A DNA stretch of 64,000 nt from Bacillota bacterium (GTDB lineage: Bacteria; Bacillota; Clostridia; Clostridiales; Clostridiaceae): assembly GCA_030706015.1 (NCBI GenBank), contig JAUZPI010000012.1:1-64000 (forward strand), given 5' to 3'. The notes below the pieces were generated by a model that was given only the letters and a program-made list of their open reading frames with translations, ran no database searches and was not told the DNA's origin. The position numbers and the translations under genes are program-made. Positions 1-8,009 of this stretch are shown here, piece after piece (position 1 is the stretch's first letter; the number at the start of each line of letters is the position of its first letter).

Positions 1-801
1 TGCCGTAGTAATCAGCTTGTTCTTTACATATCTTCTATTTATAAAAACACTTTGATTATTCCTACTTCCTCTACTAATTTCTGAGTTACCAATGTATCCA
101 TGCACAGATGCAATATCTGAGTGCTTTTCAAATTCAATTAAGTTCTCGGTTACTGATTTTCCATAAATACTTCTGATAGTATCTAGTAAATTTTCAGTGC
201 TATAGGTAGTTAAAATCTTTTTATTATTACTAAATAATCTAAAGGAAACACTTGTATTTGCTAAGGCTAATCTATTTACAATGTCTGAAATCAGGGCAGC
301 TTCCCTTTGTGATGATTTAAGGAATTTCCTTCTAGCAGGTACATTAAAAAATAAGTCTGATACCTCTACAGTAGTTCCAATATTACATCCAGCATCCTTC
401 TCATAGTCAACGACTCCGCCACTAATAGAGATCTCTTTACCGTAATCTAAATCCTTAGTTCTGCTCTTCAGAATAGTATTAGAAACAGCAGATATACTGG
501 CTAAGGCTTCACCTCTAAAACCGAAAGTGGTCAAAGAGTATATATCCTCCACATTACCTATCTTACTTGTAGCGTGAGGTAAAAAAGCTTTGCGTATATC
601 TTCAGGATATATACCAGTACCATCATCTGTTATTTTTATATATTTCTGACCACCTTCCTCTATTTCGATTATTATATTTTTAGCCTCGGCGTCTATACTG
701 TTTTCAACCAATTCTTTTATTACAGAAAAAGGTCTCTCTACCACTTCACCAGCTGCTATTTTATTTGAAGTTTCTGTACTCAATACATTTATTCTTTTCA
801 T
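1..801 (-). CDS. mutL: DNA mismatch repair protein MutL (N-terminal part, cut by window edge)
   Basis: The 267 visible residues are the GHKL ATPase half of MutL, which couples mismatch recognition by MutS to strand incision. Visible motifs are ELVENSIDA (about 30-38, with the ATP/Mg-binding Glu and Asn), DDGTGI (59-64), GFRGEAL (94-100) and GTTVEV further on. ATG at 801-799 follows an AAGGTGAT ribosome site, and the frame stays open to base 1, so the C-terminal dimerisation/endonuclease part lies outside the window. It starts 16 bases after the mutS stop on the same strand, so the two are almost certainly co-transcribed. Confidence 0.97.
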   Translation of the reverse strand, partial: MKRINVLSTETSNKIAAGEVVERPFSVIKELVENSIDAEAKNIIIEIEEGGQKYIKITDDGTGIYPEDIRKAFLPHATSKIGNVEDIYSLTTFGFRGEALASISAVSNTILKSRTKDLDYGKEISISGGVVDYEKDAGCNIGTTVEVSDLFFNVPARRKFLKSSQREAALISDIVNRLALANTSVSFRLFSNNKKILTTYSTENLLDTIRSIYGKSVTENLIEFEKHSDIASVHGYIGNSEISRGSRNNQSVFINRRYVKNKLITTA

Positions 802-817
802 CTTATCACCTTAAATG

Positions 818-3517
818 TTATAAAGATTTTGCTCTCTTTATAAGTTCATAGAGTTTATTCATACTTTCCATAGGTGTCATTGATAGTATATCTATAGAAG
901 AAATATCACTTAATAAAGTTTCCTTTTCTAAATCGGCAAAACCTATTTGCTGCATGTTTTTTGAATCTTTATTTTTCTTTGAGACTGCGCTTTTTTTGTC
1001 ATTTAATTCTTCTTGTATTGGATTGGCTTCAACAATTTCAATTTTTTCTGAGATGATGGAACTAATTTCTACTTCTTCCCTATGAATACTCTCAATAGCT
1101 ATCTCGCTATTGTCTTGGTTTTCTAACTCATACAATATTTCCTTAGCCCTGATTATAACCTCTTCAGGAAGCCCAGCTAATTTACCTACCTCTATACCAT
1201 AGGATTCGTCTGCTGCTCCCCGTATTATCTTTCTCAAAAAAACAATATCTTCATCTATCTTTTTAACAGCTATACAGTAATTTTTTAATCCACTAATAAT
1301 TCCCTCTAATCTTGTTAATTCATGATAATGGGTTGCAAATAGCGTTTTGCATTTCATATCCTTATTAGAGCAAATATATTCTATAACAGACCAGGCAATA
1401 CTTAGGCCATCATAGGTACTTGTTCCTCTACCTACTTCATCCAAAAGTATAAGACTTTTTTTGGTAGCGTTTTTTAGTATATTTGATACTTCCCACATCT
1501 CTACCATAAAGGTACTCTTCCCTGCTGCTAAATCGTCTGAAGCTCCTATTCTTGTGAATATCTTATCACTAATGGATATTTTAGCTTCTTCAGCAGGTAC
1601 AAATCCTCCAATCTGAGCCATTACAGCAGTTAAAGCCACTTGTCTCATATATGTAGACTTACCTGCCATGTTAGGGCCAGTAATAAGTATTAATTGCTCT
1701 TCAGTAGTATCTAAATACGTATCGTTAGCAACAAAGGTGCCACTGGGAATAACCTTTTCTACCACAGGGTGTCTTCCGTTTTTTATAGAGATAACTCCAT
1801 CATCTGTTATTATAGGTTTACAGTAGTTATTCTCAAGGGCCACCGTTGCTAGAGAACTTAGACAATCTAATTCTGATAGTAACTTTGCACTCTTTTTCAT
1901 TCTATCTATATGAACTAAAACCTTGTTTCTTATATCAACAAAAAGTTCATACTCAAGATTTATAAGTTTTTCTTCAGCCCCTAGAATTTTATCTTCCATT
2001 TCCTTTAATTCGGGGGTGATATATCTCTCACAATTTGCTAGAGTTTGTTTTCTTATATATCTATCTTGCGGCACAGAGCTTAAATTTGATTTAGTTATTT
2101 CAAGATAGTAACCAAACACTTTATTGTAGCTAACCTTTAAAGATTTTATTCCTGTTATATCTCTTTCTTGAGATTCAAGGGAAGCAATCCACTCTTTACC
2201 GTGAACTTTTGCATTTCTAAGTTTATCTACCTCATCATTGTAGCCACCCTTTATAATATTACCTTCTTTAATGGATAAGGAAGGGCTGTTACTTATAGCA
2301 TTATCAAGTATTTCAAAGATATCTTGTAATTCATCTAATTCCTCGTATAAATTATTTAGAAGAGGGCTATCCAATTGCTTAATTAGATTTTTCACCGAAG
2401 GAATTTTTTCAATAGAATTTTTCAAAAATAAAAGTTCTTTTGCATTTACTGATTGAGAAGAAATTTTACCTACCAATCTCTCTATATCATAAATTTGTTT
2501 TAAGGAATCCTTAATGTCTTCGTGAAGCGATAAATTACTAGATAGCTCCTCTACAGCGTCTAAACGAGCCTTAATTTTATCAATATTAATTAAGGGCTGT
2601 TCAACCCATCTACGTAATTGTCGACCTCCCATGGCTGTACTGGTCTTATCTAGCACCCAAAGCAGAGAACCTTTTTTACTTTTTTCTCTTATATTTTCTG
2701 TAAGTTCAAGGTTTCTTCTTGAATTAATATCTATGCTCAGATAATCTATGATTGAATAGTAGTCTATAAAATCTATATGAGTCATAGAAATTTTTTGCGT
2801 TTCATTTATATAGGACAATAGACCGTTAGCTGCATAAATTAATTCGCTACTTAAGGAGTCCTTATTATAATTAACAAATTGATTTGCTAAATTATAATTT
2901 GCTTCTTTCATGAAATCAGAGTTCTTTAGTTTAGAAATAGAGGCATTTATACGCTCATTTAAAAGTAAAACCATGTTATCATCAATTGTCTCTTGAATTA
3001 ATATTTCCTTTGGTGAAAATTTAGAAATTTCACCTAGAATTAAATCTAAATCAAAGCTGCCATCTGTGCAGTTAAATTCTCCTGTTGAAATATCAGCGAA
3101 ACATAATCCGATTAGGTTATTATTAATATACAAACTCATAATATAGTTATTTTTAGTTTCTTCTAAGAATGATGAATCAGTAAAGGTTCCTGGTGTAATT
3201 ATCTTTACAATATCTCTCTTTACAATTCCTTTTGCAGCAGATGGATCTTCTAGCTGCTCACCAATAGCAACTTTATAACCCTTAGATATTAGCCTTCCTA
3301 TATAAGTATTTGCGGAATGAAAAGGTACACCGCACATGGGAGCTCTTTTCTCTAAACCACAATCCTTTCCTGTCAGTGTAAGTTCTAATTCTTGTGAGGC
3401 AATTTCTGCATCTTCAAAAAACATTTCATAAAAGTCACCAAGTCTAAAAAATAAGATACAATCCTTGCATTTTTCCTTTACCTGCATATACTGCTGCATC
3501 ATTGGAGTTAAACCCAT
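818..3517 (-). CDS. mutS: DNA mismatch repair ATPase MutS
   Basis: This 899-residue MutS recognises base mismatches and small loops and recruits MutL. The N-terminal mismatch-binding Phe-x-Glu is FYE at 29-31. The ATPase end has Walker A GPNMAGKST near residue 613 and Walker B LILLDEVGRGTS near 690. The last ~90 residues are a charged linker followed by QIGFADL, which could be a sliding-clamp contact of the Q-x-x-x-F type (inference). The start is supported by a GGAGGAA ribosome site just upstream. It lies between miaB and mutL on the same strand. A terminator between miaB and mutS suggests mutS has its own promoter or depends on read-through. Confidence 0.98.
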   Translation of the reverse strand: MGLTPMMQQYMQVKEKCKDCILFFRLGDFYEMFFEDAEIASQELELTLTGKDCGLEKRAPMCGVPFHSANTYIGRLISKGYKVAIGEQLEDPSAAKGIVKRDIVKIITPGTFTDSSFLEETKNNYIMSLYINNNLIGLCFADISTGEFNCTDGSFDLDLILGEISKFSPKEILIQETIDDNMVLLLNERINASISKLKNSDFMKEANYNLANQFVNYNKDSLSSELIYAANGLLSYINETQKISMTHIDFIDYYSIIDYLSIDINSRRNLELTENIREKSKKGSLLWVLDKTSTAMGGRQLRRWVEQPLINIDKIKARLDAVEELSSNLSLHEDIKDSLKQIYDIERLVGKISSQSVNAKELLFLKNSIEKIPSVKNLIKQLDSPLLNNLYEELDELQDIFEILDNAISNSPSLSIKEGNIIKGGYNDEVDKLRNAKVHGKEWIASLESQERDITGIKSLKVSYNKVFGYYLEITKSNLSSVPQDRYIRKQTLANCERYITPELKEMEDKILGAEEKLINLEYELFVDIRNKVLVHIDRMKKSAKLLSELDCLSSLATVALENNYCKPIITDDGVISIKNGRHPVVEKVIPSGTFVANDTYLDTTEEQLILITGPNMAGKSTYMRQVALTAVMAQIGGFVPAEEAKISISDKIFTRIGASDDLAAGKSTFMVEMWEVSNILKNATKKSLILLDEVGRGTSTYDGLSIAWSVIEYICSNKDMKCKTLFATHYHELTRLEGIISGLKNYCIAVKKIDEDIVFLRKIIRGAADESYGIEVGKLAGLPEEVIIRAKEILYELENQDNSEIAIESIHREEVEISSIISEKIEIVEANPIQEELNDKKSAVSKKNKDSKNMQQIGFADLEKETLLSDISSIDILSMTPMESMNKLYELIKRAKSL

Positions 3518-3541
3518 GTTTCTTCCTCCTTACTAGTGTAA

Positions 3542-3565
3542 AAAAAGCTCTATTAAGAGCTTTTT
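3542..3565 (-). terminator. Intrinsic terminator after miaB
   Basis: A perfect 10-bp stem (AAAAAGCTCT / AGAGCTTTTT) has a 4-base loop and overlaps the miaB stop codon. Read on the minus strand it ends in a T run, so it should end the miaB transcript just before mutS. Confidence 0.85.
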
Positions 3566-4898
3566 ATATTTCTTCACCTACAAGTGAAAATGAATTAGCT
3601 TTTGTTATTTTAACCATAGTCAATTCGCCTATTTTTTTCTTGTTGCCTGAGAAGTTTACTAATTTTCCTGTTCTGGTTCTTCCCATTAATTTATTCTCAT
3701 CATTCTTACTTGTGCCTTCAACAAGAACTTCCACAGTTTTACCTTCATATTCTTTGTTCTTTTTTGCACAAATTTCGTTTACTGCGTCCACTAATTGATT
3801 AAATCTCACATGCTTAGTCTCATCAGTTATTTGCTCTTCCATTTCAAAAGCAGGAGTCCCTTTTCTCTTTGAATATATAAAAGTAAATGCAGAATCATAT
3901 TCTACTTCCTTAACAAGGCTTAAGGTACCTTGGAAATCTTCATCGGTTTCCCCAGGGAAGCCCACGATTATATCTGTTGTTAATGCTACATCAGGTATAG
4001 CTTTCTTTATTTTATTTATTAGCTCAATGTATTGTTCTCGTGTGTAATTTCTATTCATTTTTTTCAAAAGATTTGTAGAACCACATTGTACCGGCAAATG
4101 AATATGTTCGCAAACCTTATTACATTCTGCAATTGCTGAAATTACATCATCAGTCAGATCCTTTGGATGAGATGTCATGAACCTTATTCGTTCAAGCCCC
4201 TCTATTTTATTTATTCTTCTTAATAAATCACCAAAGGTCATTTTAGGCTCTAAACTCTTGCCATAGGAATTTACATTTTGACCTAACAGAGTAATTTCCT
4301 TATAGCCTTTTGAAACTAATTGAACAATTTCCTCTTCGATGTCTTCAGGCTTTCTGCTTCTCTCTCTTCCTCTAACATAAGGAACAATACAATATGTACA
4401 GAAATTATTACATCCGTACATTATAGTTACAAAGGCTTTAATATTACTTTCTCTATCAACTGGAAGGCCTTCCACAATACCTTCTTCTTTATCCCAAATC
4501 TCCAATATCGACTTTCCTTCTTGTTTTACCATATTTAAGTATTCTGGGAATTTGTATGCGTTATGAGTTCCGAAAATAATGTCCACGAAAGGGAATTTCT
4601 TCAAAATGTCTTGAGCCATTCCTTCCTGCTGCATCATACAGCCGCATATAGCTATAATCAAATTCGGATTTTTTTCCTTCACTTTCTTTAGAGCACCTAG
4701 GTTTCCATAAACCTTTAATTCTGCATTTTCCCTAACGCAGCAGGTGTTAAAAATTATAATACTAGCTTCGTCTCTTACTTCCGTCTTTTCATAACCAATT
4801 CTTTTAAGCATACCGGATAATTTTTCAGAATCCTCCTCATTCATCTGGCATCCCCAAGTTTCTATATAATATTTCAAATAATTCATATTAGGCATCAT
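3564..4898 (-). CDS. miaB: tRNA-2-methylthio-N6-isopentenyladenosine synthase MiaB
   Basis: Radical-SAM methylthiotransferase of 444 residues that adds the methylthio group to i6A37 of tRNAs. The N-terminal UPF0004 domain carries the cluster cysteines around C17, C53/C54 and C85/C87. The radical-SAM CxxxCxxC is C163, C167 and C170 (GCNNFCTYC). The C-terminal ~60 residues form a TRAM domain. Length is normal for MiaB. It is the upstream gene of the mutS-mutL block, a common clostridial order. A start a few codons later (MNYLKYY) would also be possible. Confidence 0.97.
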   Translation of the reverse strand: MMPNMNYLKYYIETWGCQMNEEDSEKLSGMLKRIGYEKTEVRDEASIIIFNTCCVRENAELKVYGNLGALKKVKEKNPNLIIAICGCMMQQEGMAQDILKKFPFVDIIFGTHNAYKFPEYLNMVKQEGKSILEIWDKEEGIVEGLPVDRESNIKAFVTIMYGCNNFCTYCIVPYVRGRERSRKPEDIEEEIVQLVSKGYKEITLLGQNVNSYGKSLEPKMTFGDLLRRINKIEGLERIRFMTSHPKDLTDDVISAIAECNKVCEHIHLPVQCGSTNLLKKMNRNYTREQYIELINKIKKAIPDVALTTDIIVGFPGETDEDFQGTLSLVKEVEYDSAFTFIYSKRKGTPAFEMEEQITDETKHVRFNQLVDAVNEICAKKNKEYEGKTVEVLVEGTSKNDENKLMGRTRTGKLVNFSGNKKKIGELTMVKITKANSFSLVGEEI

Positions 4899-5078
4899 AA
4901 TTCTCCTTTTCTAAAATCAACACTATTTCATATTATATAAAATTTAAAGAGAATTTTAAAGATAATTATGTATATAATTTTATTTTTTCAGAAAAATAAG
5001 ATTGGATTAAAAAAAGACTTGTATTTAAGTATTAAACATCCCTCTTAAGGGCAAACTAAAAAAAAGGAGGGATAGAAT

Positions 5079-5225
5079 ATGTATGATGCTAAGGAAAAGG
5101 AAAATGAAAAGGAAAGTCTAAGATGTCAGTGTATAGCAGACAGAGGATATTTTAAAAAAATGCCTGATGGTAATCTACTAACAGTAAAATCATCCCAGAT
5201 ACCAGTTGAAAACGTTTTAAAATGA
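5079..5225 (+). CDS. Small hypothetical protein, 48 residues
   Basis: A plus-strand ORF among minus-strand genes, with a near-perfect ribosome site (AAAAAGGAGGGATAGAAT before ATG). The product starts with a very acidic/basic stretch (MYDAKEKENEKES), contains a CQC pair at about 16-18 and ends in KSSQIPVENVLK. No family was recognised. The two cysteines could bind a metal or form a redox pair, but that is only a guess. Coding status rests on the ribosome site and a clean open frame. Confidence 0.6.
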   Translation: MYDAKEKENEKESLRCQCIADRGYFKKMPDGNLLTVKSSQIPVENVLK

Positions 5226-5251
5226 AATTATCTTATAAAAATTAAAAACCC

Positions 5252-6133
5252 CTACAAAATAGGGGTGCCTTTACATATTTCCCAAAGAGAAGCTTTGGAA
5301 TAAACATGAAAACCATAGGATTTATACAAATTGATAGCAATTTGATTATCAGCATTTACTTTTATAAATACTTTGTTAAAATTATTTGTTTTTAGAATGT
5401 TTAACAAGTATGCTAACAACTGTTTGCCATAACCTTTGCCCTGATATTCTTTTAAGATACCAAAATTGACAATGGTAGGCATGTTATTTTCTATAATAAT
5501 TTGCCCGTACCCAATGTATTTATCCTTCTTTTTGATAAATATAGCTCCCTCATCATAGTAGTAATTTTGATCCTCATCGTAATAAATATCGTCTAAGTAC
5601 AAAGGTATTCTATCTTCCTTTTGGAACACTTCATTTTGAATTTTGCATCTTATGTCTTCATCATTGCCACGGTCTAATCTTTTAAAACTAATATCTGTAT
5701 CAAGGGAGAAATAATTAAAAGTTTCAAGATTGGAATACATAGATAATGTACAGGACTTATTTTTAAACCCAATGGCCTTTAAAACAGCTGTATTCTCATT
5801 CTTATCCTCACATAAATATGTGAGATTTAAGCAATGATTTAAGGAAGATAAGAGAATTTTATAACATTGTGTAACATTTTCACAATTCTCTATACTCATT
5901 GAGTTAATGGAACAATTTCGCTCATTTATTTTATTTGTCCATATATATCCAATATAATTCTCCCCGTTTTTTAAGAGGTTTACATTCCGACGAAGAGCCA
6001 TTTTTTTTAATAAGCTTAACTCGTCATATATTTTGAAAAAATCTTCATTCAAACTATTGAATTTAACTCTATTAGCATTAAGAAGCTTAAAATCAGCAAG
6101 ATTCTTATTATTTAACTTTACACTTTTATACAT
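5252..6133 (-). CDS. GNAT-family N-acetyltransferase
   Basis: Protein of 293 residues whose C-terminal third is a GNAT fold. The acetyl-CoA loop is QGKGYGKQL in motif A, followed by a typical NADNQIAINLYKSYGF motif B region. The N-terminal half resembles a degenerate second acetyltransferase domain, an arrangement seen in other two-domain GNATs. Substrate unknown. ATG at 6133 has AGAGGAT a few bases upstream. It lies 46 bases downstream of the CotS-like gene on the same strand and is probably transcribed with it. Confidence 0.85.
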   Translation of the reverse strand: MYKSVKLNNKNLADFKLLNANRVKFNSLNEDFFKIYDELSLLKKMALRRNVNLLKNGENYIGYIWTNKINERNCSINSMSIENCENVTQCYKILLSSLNHCLNLTYLCEDKNENTAVLKAIGFKNKSCTLSMYSNLETFNYFSLDTDISFKRLDRGNDEDIRCKIQNEVFQKEDRIPLYLDDIYYDEDQNYYYDEGAIFIKKKDKYIGYGQIIIENNMPTIVNFGILKEYQGKGYGKQLLAYLLNILKTNNFNKVFIKVNADNQIAINLYKSYGFHVYSKASLWEICKGTPIL

Positions 6134-6179
6134 ATCTATCCTCTAAAAAATTTATAATTTTAAACTATTTAGATTCCAC

Positions 6180-7238
6180 CTAAGCATTATAGATATCAAG
6201 GTACCTTATATATTCATCTATAAAAGTTTGCTGTTTTTTTTCATAATCTATAAGCTTCTTTAACTTATGCATATACTTAGATTCGCTCCAGTTTTTACGC
6301 TTTATATATCTTTTCTTCCCAAGCTTCCAAAACTTATGGGGGTAGATTATTAATGCTAGCATCACTTCTAATTCGTCTTTAGTAAGCTTATTTATGGAAT
6401 TATAAGCCTCTATAAGTACCTTAGCTTTAGAAAAGTCCCAGCTATATTCTTTTTTGAACATAAGTCTTCTTATAAGCTTACCTACATCATTTATTTGTAG
6501 ATCAATAATAATGCTATCTAGGTCAATAATGTAATACTGACCATCCTTTTTTAATATATTTTGATAGTAAAAACTGTTGTGACAGATAGTCTTATTAGCT
6601 TCTGCTTCTCTGGATAATTTATAATACTGAGAATTATTCAGATAGGCTAAAGCCAATTGAGACCTATTATAAAAGATATCCATATTCTTTTCATATAATT
6701 CATCAAATTGATTACGAATTTTTTTCATTTTCATAATCCTTTTGAATTTTTCTAAATCAGATATACCGTCCTTAAATATCTTTGACCAATTTTTAAGGTT
6801 GTTTTTAATTCTTAAATTTTTAGTATCGATTTTCTTTACACTATTATGAAAATGTGCAAGTAGTTTAATACAATCAGCTGCTTCGGATAAATTGCTTAGT
6901 GTACATTCCTCACCATCAATCCATTCAGTAGCATAAAAAAACCATCCATGATACCTTACAAACAATAATCCCTGAATAGTCCTTATATACTGTGGTGTAT
7001 TGTTAAATCCAATAGCATATAAATTATCCACCAAAACACTACCGTTTTTGGGCTTATCTTTACCATGGCGCATTCGTTTCAAACAAATACAGGAATTGTT
7101 TGTTTGAATTTTATAGGCACTTCTGGCTTTTGAAATGGTTACTGCTTTAATATCATATTCTCCTAGAACTTTATTGATTACCTGCTCTTCTCTATCAGTC
7201 AGTTCATCGTTTAATTTAAGAATTCTGGAATGTTTCAA
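6180..7238 (-). CDS. CotS-like spore coat protein (aminoglycoside-phosphotransferase fold)
   Basis: Protein of 352 residues of the CotS/YtaA group, spore-coat-associated proteins with an APH/choline-kinase fold. The catalytic-loop region is visible as ICHNSFYYQNIL (usual HGD replaced by HNS), and the later metal-binding region as YYIIDLDSIIIDLQ. The loss of the loop Asp is common in spore-coat members and suggests a structural or altered activity. Translation appears to start at TTG (7238), which has GGAGG seven bases upstream. Its presence supports a spore-forming host. Confidence 0.8.
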   Translation of the reverse strand: MKHSRILKLNDELTDREEQVINKVLGEYDIKAVTISKARSAYKIQTNNSCICLKRMRHGKDKPKNGSVLVDNLYAIGFNNTPQYIRTIQGLLFVRYHGWFFYATEWIDGEECTLSNLSEAADCIKLLAHFHNSVKKIDTKNLRIKNNLKNWSKIFKDGISDLEKFKRIMKMKKIRNQFDELYEKNMDIFYNRSQLALAYLNNSQYYKLSREAEANKTICHNSFYYQNILKKDGQYYIIDLDSIIIDLQINDVGKLIRRLMFKKEYSWDFSKAKVLIEAYNSINKLTKDELEVMLALIIYPHKFWKLGKKRYIKRKNWSESKYMHKLKKLIDYEKKQQTFIDEYIRYLDIYNA

Positions 7239-7269
7239 TTATATTCCTCCCTACCCTTACCCAATATAA

Positions 7270-7309
7270 AGTATATTAGTTATATTTTATAAATATGAAC
7301 TAATATACT
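7270..7309 (-). terminator. Hairpin between speD and the CotS-like gene
   Basis: Perfect 12-bp inverted repeat, AGTATATTAGTT at 7270-7281 and AACTAATATACT at 7298-7309. It lies 33 bases past the speD stop and 32 bases before the CotS-like start. It could end speD transcription (only a weak T tract follows) or be a leader element of the CotS-like gene. Confidence 0.45.
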
Positions 7310-7341
7310 AAAAAGGAGTAAAGATAGGAATCAATACCTAA

Positions 7342-7785
7342 TTATTCTTCTGTACCTTTAACTGATACAGGATGGTCAAAAATACCTCTCTTAACTTCAG
7401 AAGCTGTCATACTTGTTGCTTTTAAATATTCTGTCATATAATTACATGCATCCCAAGGATTTATTCTATCCCCGCAAGTAAATACATCCACAGCAGCATA
7501 TCCCAGCTCTGGCCAAGTATGTATGGTTAAATGCGATTCTGAAATTATAACAACTCCACTTACCCCTTGAGGGCTAAATTTATGGAAAGTTACTTCTCTT
7601 ACTTCTGCACCTGATTGAAGTGCGGATTCTACCATTATTTTTTCTATTTGATCTTTATCATTTAATAAACTTTGATCACACCCGTAAATTTCGGCTAATA
7701 TATGTCGTCCTAATGCATTCAAATCTATCTTCCTGGTCCTTAGTCTTAATTTCTTATTAATTAAGTAGAAAAACCAGGTTTCCAC
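7342..7785 (-). CDS. speD: S-adenosylmethionine decarboxylase proenzyme (SpeD/SpeH type)
   Basis: Makes decarboxylated SAM, the aminopropyl donor for spermidine. The self-cleavage site that yields the pyruvoyl group is the Glu-Ser of ISESHLTIHTWPE, and SGAEVREVTFHKFSPQG is the family's conserved core. The longest frame starts at GTG 7785, but that GTG lies inside the AGGAGGTG ribosome site and cannot be served by it. The conserved region begins at NALGRHILAEIYGCD. An in-frame TTG at 7722, with AGGAAG six bases upstream, gives 126 residues, the length of the Bacillus subtilis enzyme. I therefore favour 7342..7722, with moderate certainty. Confidence 0.93.
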   Translation of the reverse strand: METWFFYLINKKLRLRTRKIDLNALGRHILAEIYGCDQSLLNDKDQIEKIMVESALQSGAEVREVTFHKFSPQGVSGVVIISESHLTIHTWPELGYAAVDVFTCGDRINPWDACNYMTEYLKATSMTASEVKRGIFDHPVSVKGTEE

Positions 7786-7859
7786 CTCCTTCTATTGTGT
7801 TTTTTAATTCTTTTAGTAGTGTATATAATTTATTACATTTAAGAAATGTACTAGATAAA

Positions 7860-7887
7860 ATTTTATCAAAAAAAATTAAAAAGTCAA
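7860..7887 (-). promoter_or_regulatory. Candidate sigma-A promoter of speD
   Basis: On the minus strand a TTGACT -35 box (complement of 7882-7887) is followed after 16 bases by a TAAAAT -10 box (complement of 7860-7865). Transcription would start near 7853 and give a leader of about 70-130 bases, depending on which speD start is used. Confidence 0.55.
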
Positions 7888-7940
7888 TTAATAAAAAATA
7901 TACTTATTGCGAAACTTGTTCACAATAAGTTTTACAATAA

Positions 7941-7982
7941 AATAAAATGCGCAGTACATACCTATGTTATACGCATTTTATT
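7941..7982 (-). terminator. Intrinsic terminator after ispH-rpsA
   Basis: 11-bp perfect stem (AATAAAATGCG / CGCATTTTATT) with further pairing inside the loop. On the minus strand it is followed by a T-rich tract, 28 bases after the ispH-rpsA stop codon. Confidence 0.8.
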
Positions 7983-8009
7983 AAAATTATTCATTGGTTT
8001 GGAAAAGTT

